NCBI GenBank assembly: GCA_019009955.1
Contig: CM032228.1
Span: 104,181,501-104,245,500, forward strand
Reading direction: 5' to 3'
DNA from: Riptortus pedestris
Taxonomy: Eukaryota > Arthropoda > Insecta > Hemiptera > Alydidae
Length of the DNA stretch: 64,000 nt
Shown: positions 1 to 13,200 of the stretch, piece after piece
Layout: each line of letters starts with the position of its first letter
Numbering within the stretch: the first letter of the stretch is position 1
Position numbers and translations under genes: made by a program
The notes under the pieces: model-generated
What the model was told of the DNA's origin: nothing
Database searches by the model: none
What the model saw: only the letters and a program-made list of their open reading frames with translations

Positions 1-1827
1 TGACAAACATCAACTTCTCGTACCCAAATACTTGTCCATCAATGAATAACACCTTCATAATAACAAAGGAGCGAAATATTTCTTAACATTATGTAGTTAT
101 ACTGAAAAACTAGTTTAAAAAAGTTCTATTTCAGCTTCTCAAAATAAGTTCTCACTCCCAAAACTAACACCATATTTCTCCCAGATTTCCACAATATCCA
201 AAAAATAGAAAATAAAATACAATACTTTAACACACAACACTACAATATTTGTGGTTCTCCTCACAATATATTTTAAGCACTTAGGGCTTTCACCAATCAA
301 CTCTGCCTTCATCTGAACTTTGAGTGAAGGACCTGCCTAAAGAGATGATACTGGGCAGAACTGAATAAAGAATAATGAATAAATCAAATGCTCAGAGATT
401 TGTCTTGAATCCACTCTCTACTGCTATACTTCATACCTTCTTTCTCTACAAATAACCCCCAATATAAAAAAGAAAATATTAAGCTTTTTTTTTAACCCTT
501 TGACAGCTCCAGACGAGATATCTGTCGGAGGGAGACAAACCCCACCAGGTCCAGACGAGATAAATCGTCCCCGCCTGCGCAAGATGAAATATCTCGTCAC
601 TGTTTTCCCACTGTTTTACCGCTCCCAGCTCCAGAGGATATAGCTCATCCCGACTGTGGTACATCCTAGCGGATCCTCGGAGTTAATAAATATTTCTAGC
701 GGCCGCTAGGCTGCAGGGGTGTCTCTATTGGGGAAATATTTGTTTCGATCCCATAACTGTGGAATCTTTGGGTTTTCCAAGGAGGGAAACCCAACCCACC
801 CTCATTTTTTATCAATAAAAATATTGGTAAATAATTAAAATATATCTTCAAATTAAAAAAAAATGGTAAATTATTAAAATATTACTTCACTTAAAAAAAT
901 TATATATAAGATAATAAAATCATTACAATCATGTTCATTATTTCCTTCATAAATCACGTAATCTTTCATAACAATAGCATTTTAATTTATTGAAATAATG
1001 ATATAGGTATTACAGAATCATACAAAGAAAATAAAACATTAAAAAATATTCGGAAAAGGGAGTGAGGTATTGAAGGAGGCAGCTGCGGACCCCTTAGCTT
1101 GGGAGGGTGATAGCCGGCTGGGCCTCCCCAGCTACTGACTGCAACTCCCCGCCCTTAGCTATTAAAGGGTTAATATGGCATACTATTCTAATACACCTAA
1201 AATGTGAATAATGTAATTTAATACCCTGCCAATCTGTGAGACTGACTTTGCATAGTCTTCTCTCTTTCACAATTAAATGCTACAACAATAACAAATTAAC
1301 TTCTAAATTCTGTCAATTTATTTTATTATTTGTTCCATAGGTTAATTCACAACACAAACTTAAAAATAATGTTAAAAAAAGTCATGACCCAGTCCCATTC
1401 AATCTGGAATAGATTAAAGTCTTGAAATAAAATCTTGTAATCTTTCTTCAATCTCACATTGTTAAATAATAGTACAAGCACACCTCTCTAACTACAAACT
1501 CTGGAAATATGAAAAAAAAAAAAAAAAAAAGAAGTTGTCTTCCCATATTAGTTCTTTATTTATGTGCTACCGATTTTGGTCTTATTCTTTACATATTATT
1601 AGGGAAAGGAGCTTCAGAAGTACTTGCCCATTGAGAATAAGCCTCAAGGTGTATGTGTAAAAGATATAATGAAATCAGTAGGATCTAAATAAAGTGCTTA
1701 ATGTAGGAAGCAACTTCTTCATTTTATTTTAGACTTGACCTGAAGTGCCCTCTTGTACAAAGCGATGGCTAAATGTTTTTTTTCTGTGAAGTAAGTAATT
1801 GTGTAACAATATAATAATGAAACTTAC
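1..1827 (-). other. intron 6 of para (partial)
   Basis: AT-rich non-coding sequence after the GTAAGT donor at 1827-1822. It contains the piggyBac-like element at 496-1169 and otherwise only A/T homopolymers, for example about 1510-1529. No exon 7 coding block for the S5-pore loop is visible, so intron 6 is longer than 1.8 kb. Confidence 0.75.
496..1169. mobile_element. piggyBac-like non-autonomous element (674 bp)
   Basis: Flanked on both sides by TTAA (492-495 and 1170-1173), the piggyBac target duplication. The left end reads CCCTTTGACAGCT and the right end, on the other strand, CCCTTTAATAGCT, so 11 of 13 bases match. CCCTTT at the tip is typical of piggyBac-type ends. The left ~200 bp is locally GC-rich with repeated CCAGACGAGATA-like words. 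An open frame at 479-664 overlaps the end and looks like chance. No transposase is present, so it is a MITE-like derivative. The family assignment is inference from ends and target site. Confidence 0.7.
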
Positions 1828-2040
1828 ATGAATTGCTACAAAATTTGAACCAGTTTTCATCAGTAAGGTTTCCGGCAGAGCCATCTTCTGGGAAGTTCTT
1901 GATACATTTTTGTGTGAGGACACCCATATAAATTTGAAGACCCATGAGGGCAAATACAGAAAGGGAAAACATGGTAAGAATTATCACATCCCTCAGGTTC
2001 TTCACTGATTCTATGACGGCACCTACAATGGTCTTCAAAC
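1828..2040 (-). CDS. para: para exon 6: domain I S4-S5 linker, S5, start of pore loop
   Basis: 213-bp exon. The acceptor AG is at 2042-2041 and the donor GTAAGT starts at 1827. Its first two bases complete Gly244 from exon 5; residues 245-314 follow, plus one base of codon 315. It encodes the S4-S5 linker ([15 protein letters not shown]), S5 (about 260-286, rich in L/F/I/V) and the extracellular loop with [20 protein letters not shown]301-L-T is a potential N-glycosylation site. The loop end (FKFCSNS) is the least conserved part, as expected for this family. The intron to exon 5 is only 86 bp. Phase 1 at both ends fits insect Para. Confidence 0.96.
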
Positions 2041-2126
2041 CTTGAAATGATAAAAATTGGTATTATAATTTTCATCTTTTCATGTTTAAACTCAAAGTTT
2101 GAAATTAAAATAGTTCATTAGATTAC

Positions 2127-2218
2127 CAGGCACTATGGCGACAGTTTTTAGGGCTCGTAACACCCTGAACGTCCTCAGAGCTGCAAGATTTCCAAGATCT
2201 ATTCCCATTGTTACATAG
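2127..2218 (-). CDS. para: para exon 5: end of S3 and S4 voltage sensor of domain I
   Basis: 92-bp exon with acceptor AG at 2220-2219 and donor GTAATC starting at 2126. One base completes Ala213, residues 214-243 follow, and one base opens Gly244. It encodes [14 protein letters not shown] and the S4 segment [16 protein letters not shown], with gating charges R228, R231, R234 and K237 at every third position. The 92-bp length and phase match the exon that in vertebrate sodium channels exists as a mutually exclusive pair. I looked for a second copy in introns 4 and 5 and saw none. No key residue is altered. Confidence 0.97.
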
Positions 2219-3579
<1,361 letters not shown>

Positions 3580-4389
3580 CTACTCAAAATTTACCTACAA
3601 TCTACAATTTTAGAATGTAATCTACAAATTTAAAAAGTAAATGCAATTCACTTGTTTCATCAACTATTTAAACTAAATCAACTCATTTTTAGTGTATATT
3701 AATGTTGTTACTTCCTGTTATTTTAAAGAAAAAGCTCTCTCATAGCTTTGAAAATATATCAAGTCTTCTTTTCATCATATGTCAATATAAATTTTAAAAA
3801 TTAATACTTGTATCAGTTAATGGAGGAATATTTCAGCTCCTGGAATCCATCCAATATTATTTTTAGGGGAAATACACTTTAGACCACTAGGTGAAACCAG
3901 GGAAATGTTTTCTTTTAAAGTTTATTTGCAAACTTATTTTGTCTGTTAATTTTTCTGTAATTCTTCCTTTATTTTGATTATCATTGGGCGCATTATAACC
4001 CTAATAGCTAAGTTTTTGTTTATTGTATAACAATATTTTGTAAATGCATTTTTATAATTTGCTGGCTAGAGTGAACCAACTTAAGTGATAAAAAGAGAAG
4101 GAAGGTCAAAAAGCCGAAATTGTGTCTTTTTGTCTATGCATCAAGCTATAAATTATTATAAAATGCACTTTGTACAACTGTTTATGAAGAAAAAAAATAC
4201 TGTTTTTCCAGCCGTGCACATGACGCGCCTCACGCTTCTTGACCAGAAGCTTAAATATCCTTTTCTTTCAAAAGGTTAATACTTTAGTAATTTCAAACCT
4301 ATTTAGTATTAAATGAACCCAAAAAACACTTTAGCCCACGGTAAGACTAACCATTTTCGGTCAGCAATGAAAGTGTTAATAATTCAAAT

Positions 4390-4535
4390 CTATGTTATTT
4401 TATAAACTCCAGTAACAAATTGAACCAAGTAAAGTATACTGCCCCCCCCCCTTCTCTTCTCTCAAACATTAATTCAGGAGAAACGCCAGTTTGCCGTTAA
4501 GTTTATTTAATACTTCATTTAATTAAAACGTGAAA
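4390..4535 (-). repeat. interspersed repeat shared with 25440-25630
   Basis: Read on the minus strand, this stretch aligns by eye with 25440-25630 plus. Shared words include TTTTAATTAAAT, AAGTATTAAATA, TTAATTAATGTTT-like text, a G-run and a following ATATACTTT-like block. Both copies lie next to tandem-monomer elements, so it may be a segment of that family. Function unknown. Confidence 0.45.
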
Positions 4536-4608
4536 ATTATTTGAACAAACAGTTTTAGTATTTGAAGATAATGTAATCAGATTTATTAATATAATTTAAT
4601 GTATTAGA

Positions 4609-4846
4609 GGATTGAGATCCTAAATAAGTGGTAGGTTGGCACCTCCCCAGCGTTAACAATTAAACAAATTCACATTCCTGAGAATAACACTACATTGCTA
4701 AAAGTATAAGCATCAAGTAACATCTAAACAGAGACCAATATGAGTTCACCAGGGAAGCAGCAGAACTGATAAGGTCAAAAGGAAGCATCCCCACACCTTC
4801 CTAGGCTCAGTGGTGCCAACCTATCACTTATTTAGGATCTCAATCC
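4609..4846. mobile_element. MITE with ~35-bp terminal inverted repeats (238 bp)
   Basis: The left end GGATTGAGATCCTAAATAAG continues to 4643. The right end (4812-4846) is its reverse complement with one mismatch over 35 bp. Similarity extends about 10 bp outward (AATGTATT on both sides), so the true ends may be a little wider, and I cannot fix the target duplication. There is no coding capacity. Part of the interior (about 4745-4830) resembles 25280-25385. The superfamily cannot be told from the ends. Confidence 0.7.
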
Positions 4847-5252
4847 TGCAATACATTACATACATTCGTTTATTCTTTGTTATATGATGAAAGTGTATAT
4901 AAAAAAAGTTACTCTAAATATCAAAATAAACAACTTTTGTTAAGAGCATATATGTGGGAAATGCAATACAAAATAAAATATCGATATTTTTAATTTCAGG
5001 ACTCCCTTATAGCCCCCGCTCCTGATTGTCTCAGAGAATATTAATATAGCCTAATGTCTAAGTTGCGTTAGTAGTAAAATACATACCAAGTTTCATAATA
5101 TTCGGTTCAGCCGTTTACGCTTGAAAAGGTAACAAACAAACAAATAAACAGACACCTAAGCTACAAATTGCAGATATCTTGTCTATGGCATGTGAAACAA
5201 AAAATTATTGTGAAATTTCGAGAAAAAAATCAATGTACAGACAGAGGTTACG

Positions 5253-5317
<65 letters not shown>
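4847..5317 (+). repeat. tandem-monomer retroelement-like copy: one monomer plus 3' tail
   Basis: One ~298-bp monomer (core words GTTACTCTAAAT and AAACAACTTTTGTTA near 4905-4945) is followed by the family tail: ATTAATATAGCC, TTCGGTTCAGCCGTTTACGC, an AAAC-rich run, AATCAATGTACAGACAGAGG and a long (TA)n tract at about 5257-5316. It is 5'-truncated against the MITE. Details of the family are given at 29523-30882. Confidence 0.75.
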
Positions 5318-5534
5318 TATATGTTAGAGGGTAAATGCTCAGCCTACATAAAAAGAAATTATTATAATTACAAGGAATAGAACCAAGCAATTTCTAATAC
5401 ACCAAAATGTGATATTGTATGTAACTGAGCTCTGAAGCCTATTAGCTGTTTATTTCAAATAAAATTAACTGGCCTTATACTACAAACAACAATAAAAAAG
5501 TAGTATCTTTAATAGTGATTCACAGTTTACTAAC

Positions 5535-5740
5535 TCAGTGGATTCGACGGTCGGTGTTGTAGGCATTATCATGAGAACACAGTTCAGAAGAATGGTGAAA
5601 ATGATGAAAAGTGAGAAAAGAGGATGAACTAGAATGTAGATGGCAACCCTTCGAATCGGATTAAAGGGATCTAGTATCCACAAGGCTTTTGTTGCTGAAA
5701 ACCTAAAAATATCTCTTCCTTTACTAACAACAACAAATGT
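5535..5740 (-). CDS. para: para exon 3: pre-S1 region and S1 of domain I
   Basis: 206-bp exon with acceptor AG at 5742-5741 and donor GTTAGT starting at 5534. It starts in phase 0 and encodes residues 102-169 plus two bases of Glu170. Order: [40 protein letters not shown], then S1 (about 134-159) and the extracellular TTPTVEST. It is as long as two vertebrate exons of this region together, so an intron present in vertebrates is absent here (comparison from memory). No frame break. Confidence 0.97.
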
Positions 5741-7128
5741 CTGAAACAAAATTAAAACATTTACATTAGAATACTTATGAAATTAATATAAATAACTGTA
5801 AATTATGATCAACAAATTAATTTGCATTGCTAACATTGAAAAATGTAAGAGGATTCAAGTGCCAGTGATAAAAAATATCTAAAAAAAATCTAATTATTAA
5901 GCATTTTATACTTTTAAAGATATTTCATGAACAATTTGTGTATTAAATAATGTATTCAATGAATTAGATTTCTTATGGGCACTTAGTAGTTTAGATAATT
6001 TTTTAAAATTATATAAAATAATGTTAGTTTCTTCATTTATTAAATGCTTAATTATGTATGTAAACATGTTGAAATCAGCTGTCATTATAAGGGGTGTACA
6101 ATAATGAGTCTTAACATTGTTACAATTAGTATATAATATAAATGTTTATGTTGTTTATATCAATCAATTAAAATAAACAATTTGAAGTTTGCCTAGCTGA
6201 GAAATGTAAGCAGCAGAAGTCATTTAAGAGCTGTAGTGAATACAAAGAAAATATAAAAATAATATTTTAATGTCCTTTCATGAATTGCTATTGATATAGA
6301 GTGGGAATGATATAATATTATGGGCTTGGGCTTATAGGAACAAGGGGAGTTTATCTGCAAGATTCTGTCACATTAATTGCAATGGACCATCCAGTGCGGT
6401 GAAGAAAATTTTTTTTTGTACTAAGTTTCTGTTCTCCCCACACTATAAGAGGGTTGAGGAATAAATCAGTGTTAAGTACTGCATGAAATGTTATGGTGTT
6501 AAAAAAAATATGATTTTGAGGGTGTTTTATATACATAAAGGTGCAATACGTTACAAGTTTAAGATACCCTCAATTTGACAGAGATAGAAACTTAACATTT
6601 TTGAGTTTATCATTTTTTGTCAGTACTTATTTGTTATTTTGGAGTCTAAAAAAAGCATTAAAAATCTGTTGAACATTTAGACATTTTTGGCAACCATTTT
6701 TCAGTTGTATCACAAACAGTTATTCATTTAAATAGTATTTTACATAAACCATTAGTACTTTTTGTGAACTTACCAAAACGATTTAAAAACCATTTAATAA
6801 AGCAAAAGATGAACTAAATTTTGATAATGATCATTTTTCAGATACTTCATTTAAAAAGATAACATAAATGACAAGGTTTTTTTTCCTGAAAAACCATTTT
6901 TAACGTTAAAAAATGTAATAGAATAATGTAAGTCTCAATTTTAATATTATTCCTAAATAGACAATATTTTGTACTTTTCTCTGAATAAATATGAAACATT
7001 AGAAGGAACTCCTCTTTCATCCATAATTAATCAAACTAGGTATTTTGGTGTCAAAATGCTAAATTTAAGAAAATATTATGTGAATTTGGCAGGATAACCC
7101 GTCCATTATAGGTAGAAAGATATAAAAG

Positions 7129-7694
7129 TCCGTCACGCAGGAGCTGCGTAAACTAAGCAGATTTCCCAAGTTTTGCTATAACTCAAGAGATTTCACCTTA
7201 CCATCATATTCTCTACTTCTATGAGGGAAAAAGTCCTTCAGCCAGGGGCTGCTTTAACTAAGCAGATTTCCCATGTGCGTCACGTATTTACCTTTATCTC
7301 AAAAGGTAAAATTTCAATTAGAACCATATTTGGTATTTATGTTCGAAGTAAGTGCTTCATAATATAACAGCTTACTGTTAATAAGACATGGGTAGGAGTG
7401 GGGGCTTACTGAAGACCAAAAACTAAAGAATGTAAATATCTGTTAATAATCAAGATATTGAAAAAATGTACAAAACAGCATTTATAGAACACTATATTTG
7501 CAATAAGATTGGTTGTATATAATTTTTCGATCTAATAAATAATAATGGAGATAATAAAATTTTCGAAATTCCCCCTCCTTCCACTGGTTAGATTTCAGCC
7601 ATTAATGAACTTGATCTTTATTTTTACATAAATTGTTTAAATATGGGATTTGGTAAGGATCAAACTTAAATTGCGACTGCTAGAGCATTAACAG

Positions 7695-7751
<57 letters not shown>

Positions 7752-8127
7752 TTTGAACAGACCTCATTTTTGTAATCTCCTGGGTAGGATCAATGGACAT
7801 TTGAAATTTCTTTTCAAAAATCGTGTCATGAGTACAACCTCAATATCTGAAGTATAATAACGGAGGTATTTTAAATTTTCGAAATTCTTCCCCTCCAAAC
7901 CCACCCAGTCCGATTTCAGCTGTTAACGAACTTGAAATTTAGATTTACATAAAAAGCTTATATATCAAGTTTGTTAATGATTAAACAAAAATTGCGACTG
8001 ATAGAGCGGACCTCATTTTCGCCATGACCTAGGTAGGATTGACAGACATTTGAGGACATTTTTCAAAAATCAATCAATAGCATTCAACAACCTCAATAGC
8101 TAATTTTCCATAAAGGAAATCTGCTAA
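7129..8127 (+). mobile_element. Helentron-like (DINE-1/HINE-type) element with duplicated 5' and 3' blocks
   Basis: The 5' end TCCGTCACGCAG at 7129 is followed by AACTAAGCAGATTTCCC. A second 5' end of the same kind starts at about 7234. The central (TA)n tract is at 7697-7746. The block GGACCTCATTTT / GGTAGGAT / GGACATTTGA occurs twice after it (about 7760 and 8005), as does the GATTTCAGC / AACGAACTTGA block (about 7612 and 7914). It ends with an eroded palindrome and GGAAATCTGCTAA (CTAA at 8124-8127). It looks like a recombinant or nested pair of copies. Non-coding. Confidence 0.7.
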
Positions 8128-9836
8128 AAAAGGAGCTCTTCAAAATGTTTCCCATTTCTTCTGAGAAATACATTAAGATATCAATTCAGGAAAAAAAAAT
8201 TAAAAGTGACTTTTGCATTCTTTGGTTAAGCTGTTTGTGTTGAAAGCCAATTTTATATATCTCTTTTTTCTTTAAAAATATATCTGAAAAATGATTATTA
8301 TTAAAATTGAATTCATCCTCCGCCCACCCAGTATAATGGTTTTAATCATATACACATACTTTTAGTCATTTTGTAAAGTTCTGAAGAAAAAAGTTCTCTA
8401 ATGACACAACTGAAAAATGGTTGCAACAAAATTTTCAAAGGTTTAAATAATAGTTAATGCTTGTTTTAAGCTTCCACAATAAGAAATAATTAGCTGACAA
8501 AACATCAAAATTTTGGCCAAAATGGACTTTGTCCACCACATTTCTCTCTCAAGTTCACAATCGCCCAGGATTTTTCCTTTTATTTTTTTCACACAGCCAC
8601 TAGCTACAATCTGATTGAACAACTTTTGGACATTCATAGGTGAAGATGAACTACACCTGAATATCAGTCTGATTGCACTGTCACCACTAATTTTCGTTTT
8701 GTGAATTCTAGAACACAGAACGCCTTTGTTGAGGAGTCACCATTTCTGTCAACAAACAACTCGGCATCCTTGGGAGATCAATGCACCACAGCTATTAATG
8801 ACATAAACAACTACATACAACAAAAAATTAATAAACTGTGGCAATTACCTTACCAAATGAATAAATAATAATAACCAAGGCAACTAAATGGTTTACGCAA
8901 ATTAATAAAATATAGTATTTTTTTAAATCCAACTTTTATTATTTCTTTTAAATTTTTAATATGTTTATATATTTGAGTTATACCTAATTAAAACTCATGT
9001 AACTCTGAAGATAAAGGAACAATTTTTAGCATTATAAAAAAACAAATGATTTTTGGAGGTAGTGTTTTGAAAATTCAAAATTGAAGCAAAAGACAAGTTC
9101 TTTGTGTTTTAAAAATGTAAAAATTAAAAGAGAAACACCTTATTACAACAACCCTGTATTTTCCATTTTCAGTATTAATGATGGAAAGATGCTAATACAA
9201 ATATAGCATAAACGTCTTTAAATTCATGTAAATGAAACATGGTGTTTTAGCTTTTTATAGGAACAATATAAACATGTTGGTTGCTTACTCTATGGAACAA
9301 CCCTTGGACATTATAATAAAGTTCAATAAAGAAAATTGTAATTAAATATTTCCATTCCTATGCATGGGGTGAAAAATATGTTAAAAGAAAATGATTTGTT
9401 GTAATTCGTATGATAAAAAAAGAGATCCTATTGTATAAAACAATTATAGTCTGATGAAAATAATGATGATATTATTAGCTGTGGAGAAAAGCTATAGACA
9501 AATATTTTGGTCTATAGAGAATGGAGAAAAGAGGTCAAACATTTTTGTCCTCCTCTAAACCCCTCCCCCTCAAGCAGATATACTGTTTAACAAACTTATA
9601 TCGAAAAATAAAAAAAAAAACATTTTCCAAGTTTCAAATTACCAACATGACCAAGAAACTGACACAACAAGCTTTTGTGCCATATTCGCACATTAGACTT
9701 ACTGGGTGTACAGTTGACTATGTACAACTTAGCAAAAATGGATAGGCTCATAAAAGAACTTCCCAACAAGAAGACTTGACCCAAATGCACTCTTCAATAA
9801 ATTTCCATCGAAGTGCATTGTTTTCCTCGCTCATAC

Positions 9837-10068
9837 TTGCGCCTCACACGAGGATACTTTCCAGATAAGTGGAAACAGGCATTGAAGATATTTTTTCACA
9901 AGAAGGAATAATATAAAGAAAATCTTGCTAGTTATTGTCCAATAAGCCTTTTGAGCTCATTAGGTAAGCTGCCTGAAAAAAAAACAATAAATATCAGGCT
10001 AAAGAGACATTTCATTGAAATATTACCACTATACCAGTCTCTATTTAAACTTTATCACTCAGTATTTT
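9837..10068 (+). pseudogene. jockey-like LINE reverse transcriptase fragment
   Basis: With frame changes, the plus strand reads YFPDKWKQALKIFFHK, then ENLASYCPISLLSSLGKLPE and RLKRHFIEILPLYQSLFKLY. These match the jockey-type reverse-transcriptase pattern YFP..WK.A.VI..K followed by SYRPISLLS.LGK..E. Premature stops and at least one frameshift make it non-functional. Neither the catalytic YADD block nor LINE ends are visible. Call by motif recognition only. Confidence 0.55.
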
Positions 10069-10206
10069 AACAAATTCATCGATATATTCAAAAATAGAAA
10101 CCATTATACTGACATGATTTTAAACATTTAACTCTGGCACTAAGGACTTTTACAAAAATTAAAATGTCCCATTCTTCACCATACCTGTATAGGATAATTG
10201 CCTCTT

Positions 10207-10326
10207 TTAGCGGATTTCCCATTAGGGAAATCAGCTATTGAGGTTATACTCATGATGCGATTTTCGAAAAATTTCTTCAAATGTCCATGGATCCTACCCA
10301 GGAGATGATGAAAATGAGGTCCGTTC

Positions 10327-10375
<49 letters not shown>

Positions 10376-10858
10376 GTTAATGCTCTAGCGGTCGCAATTT
10401 TTGTTTGATCGTAACCAAACTCAAAATTTAATCTTTTTATGTAAAACAAAAGATCAAGTTCGTTAATGTCTGAAGTCGGACCAGTGGGAGGGGGGTTTAG
10501 AGGGGGGATTTTTGAAAATTCGAAATTTCCCCGTTATTATGCATCGGATCGAAAAATTGTATAGAATCAATTTTATTGCAAATTAAATTTACTATAAATA
10601 TTGCTCTATACATTTATTCAGTATCTTGAATATTAACCGAGATATTTGCATTTGTATTGTGTGTGTGGTCGGCAGGAGTCGGCTATGTACGGGACTTTCC
10701 GCCGAGAGCTAGGGCGGCCGTTTCCGTAACTGCTCGTCTCTCGTGAATTGGGTTTAGAGATTCCTTACTACCTACTACTGTTGTTATTAGGCATATTTCT
10801 TTATTGTAAAACTTAACGTGAGAAATCTGCTTAGTTTACGCAGCCCCTGCGTGACGGA
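10207..10858 (-). mobile_element. Helentron-like (DINE-1/HINE-type) element, 652 bp
   Basis: Full-length minus-strand copy. The 5' end TCCGTCACGCAG is at 10858-10847, followed by CTAAGCAGATTTCTC. The 3' end at 10207 has the palindrome plus CTAA. A (TA)n tract lies at 10340-10374. Between them are the conserved blocks ATATCTCGGTTAATATTCAA, CGATCCGATGCATAATAACG, a C-rich run, TTAACGAACTTGATC and GGTAGGATC. The 5' third carries a more GC-rich stretch (GCCGAGAGCTAGGGCGGCCG, about 10700-10719) also seen in the copy at 53659. Confidence 0.75.
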
Positions 10859-12095
10859 CTTTTTTATTATGGGGACTTTCCAGGTGTAGATTAATACACT
10901 CACTACAGCAAAGCAAATCAGAGTCATTGTACCTCAAAGAGCTGTATTTCCCACAAATGGAAAAGACAATCATTGTATTATATGCTGAAAAGACACTAGT
11001 AATTAGTTAAGAAAATATCAATGATGGCATACTTAATCTTCAATATGCGATCACCAACAGGTAAAAATGGCTCGGAAATGGAAATTGTCACTCAACTCAC
11101 AAACATTGAAGGCCAAGGAATTTGCCCTTTCATTTTAATAATGGAGACCTCCCCAAATTGAAAATTGATGAGCACATATTTCCATGAATGCAAAAGGTCC
11201 TGAGTGTTCAGTATTTATGAGTTCATCTGGACCTCAAATTTTCTTTGAAGCAACATATACAAAAATAACAAGATACAAATACTCCAACGGAAATTTTATA
11301 CCCATTTAGAAACTGAAAAAACATCACTTAAACTGATAGTGCATTACTGCACGAAATACTCATACACCCATTGCTGACAAATGAATGCTATTATTTGGAA
11401 GTAGTGAGATACATAAACAATGGATACACACTTTTGAAAACAAGTCCTCTGTCAAATGCCCTTCCTATGGGTTGTCAGAAATGGCCAATTATATAGAATA
11501 TAGGACAGCGAACCATTTCAGTTCATCTGAAACTTCAAGTGAAGAAATAACAAACTCATCTTCAGAACTCTAGTGTAGCTGTTTATTACAACCTTGAACT
11601 TCAAAAGAACCAGCATATTCACAACAAATTACATCAAGACTTATAACCATTTTTTTTCATTGACAACTTTTTATTGTAAATAATACTTTCTATTTGATGA
11701 AATAAATTCTCCTCCTTCTTTTTTTCAGTAAATGAATACTAACTTGATTGAAACAACTACTGACTAAATTTACAACTGCCATATTTTTGATTAATTAAAA
11801 CTTAACACACATGTGAATAAACAACTTTTTGTTCAAATACTTACCCCAAAATAATAGTCTAAGTTACTTGCAACAACAAACAAATGCCAATAATTATACT
11901 TACAATGCAAGTGGCCTCTGAAGTTAATGTAATGAAAATTAAAAGTATCAAATAACTAGTCACCAAAAACTGGATTTTAAAATTTACATTATATTAAATA
12001 ATCTATAAATATAGTAGCTAATTTGATAAGAATATTTGGTGTGTGTGTGTGTGTATATATATATATATTTTAATTGACTCTTTTTATTATCTTAC

Positions 12096-12251
12096 CAATT
12101 GATTATGGTAGTAAGGGTCTATATCTTCTAAAGGTATGGAGGCAAGTTCGGGGGGAAAGAGACCCTGGAGTCTGACTGGGATTGGAACCCCTTGCTCCAA
12201 GGTCGTATCCGGCTGGGGGCCTTCATCTTCGTCCTCGTCCTCATACCGAAC
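12096..12251 (-). CDS. para: para exon 2: acidic N-terminal cytoplasmic region
   Basis: 156-bp exon, phase 0 at both ends, encoding residues 50-101. The acceptor AG is at 12253-12252 and the donor GTAAGATA starts at 12095. It begins [15 protein letters not shown] and continues [35 protein letters not shown]. The acidic run and the GVPIPVR and LEDIDPYY motifs are hallmarks of insect Para N-termini. The segment is cytoplasmic and precedes S1. Exon 1 joins directly as EGE|VRYEDED, without the optional residues some insects insert here. Confidence 0.97.
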
Positions 12252-12502
12252 CTATATTGAAAAACAAGATGCAATAAATATAAAGTAAAAGTACTGAATA
12301 ATACCTGAAAGTAAAGCAAACACAATAATAAATACTGAATAAACAAAATTGAAATCTAGATGAATAGTATGTTTTAAATATATGTACTAGAGTGCATGAA
12401 AAAGTAAATTCTAATAACTATCCAAAAAGATGATATAAAAGAACAACAAGAATATCTGTTTCAAAGAAACTGATTTTCATTATGCATGTTTCACCATTTA
12501 AG

Positions 12503-13200
12503 CTACACAGATGCTGTGTAAATTAAGCAATTTCCCATGCGTTTGTATGACACACTACTGATCTCATCTCACCATATACTCTATTTCTAAATAAAACATT
12601 TGATGAGTAGAAGTGGGGATTTACAGAAAGCTGAAAACAAGAAAGTACCAATAACTCATTTAATATTTGAATCATGAGAAAAGGTATAGAACACAAATAG
12701 TTTAACAAGATTGGTTCTATAGCATTTTTCGATCCGACTCAGAATAACAGGGACATTGTTTTTGTTCTCCCACTCTAAACCCCATGTAGTGAATTTCCAT
12801 GTATATCAACAAATAACAATATTTGGTATTTAAGCTTAAATTAAAACGTTTCATAAAACACTTGCTTATTGTTAACTTTCAGATTAAAGGGGGGAGGGTT
12901 CTGGGGGCTGAATATCAAAAAATGCAAATATCTTGGTTAATAGTCGAGATAGAGAAGAAGTGTACAAACCAGTATTTATATAAAATTAAATTTCCAATAA
13001 GATTGAATATATATAAGTTTTCAATAAGACGTATAATAACAGAGATCTTTTGAATTTTTGATCCACCCCCCCCCCCTGGTCTGATTACAGCTATTAACAA
13101 AGTTAGTTAGTTTTACGTGAAACTCTTATATATCAAGTTTGGAAACAATCAAAAGATTATGACCTTAATAGCTGATTTCTCTTAAGGGAAATCTGCTTAA
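12503..13200 (+). mobile_element. Helentron-like (DINE-1/HINE-type) element, decayed
   Basis: The 5' end is eroded (GCTGTGTAAATTAAGCAATTTCC near 12511). The body keeps TTGCATATCT-like, GATCCGAC and C-run blocks and the TTAACAAAGTTAGTT-like block. The 3' end GCTGATTTCTCTTAAGGGAA is followed by ATCTGCTTAA (13171-13200), a one-base-changed palindrome. The central (TA)n is nearly lost. Non-coding. Confidence 0.6.

Larger units (their letters stand above)
5741..12095 (-). other. intron 2 of para
   Basis: 6355 bp with donor GTAAGATA from 12095 and acceptor TTTCAG ending at 5741. It holds two Helentron-like copies (7129-8127, 10207-10858) and a LINE reverse-transcriptase scrap (about 9837-10068). 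In 5741-7128, 8128-9836 and 10859-12037 I see AT-rich sequence only. Short open frames at 8443-8637 and 11385-11573 match nothing I recognise. A (GT)n(AT)n tract lies at about 12039-12070, next to exon 2. Confidence 0.75.

Noticed and set aside
690..720. GCGGCCGC and CTGCAG near each other, looking like a cloning polylinker
   Set aside because: They lie inside a piggyBac-like element bounded by TTAA; surrounding sequence is not vector-like.
5168..5380. Open frames encoding runs of Tyr-Ile (also 24121, 29418, 30639, 32143, 33701, 48035)
   Set aside because: They are translations of (TA)n microsatellites and flanking repeat tails, not genes.
8443..8637. 64-codon open frame on the minus strand in intron 2
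   Set aside because: No recognisable domain, no start context or splice signals, and AT-rich neighbours; no support beyond openness.
11385..11573. 62-codon open frame on the plus strand in intron 2
   Set aside because: No motif or splice context recognised; consistent with chance.
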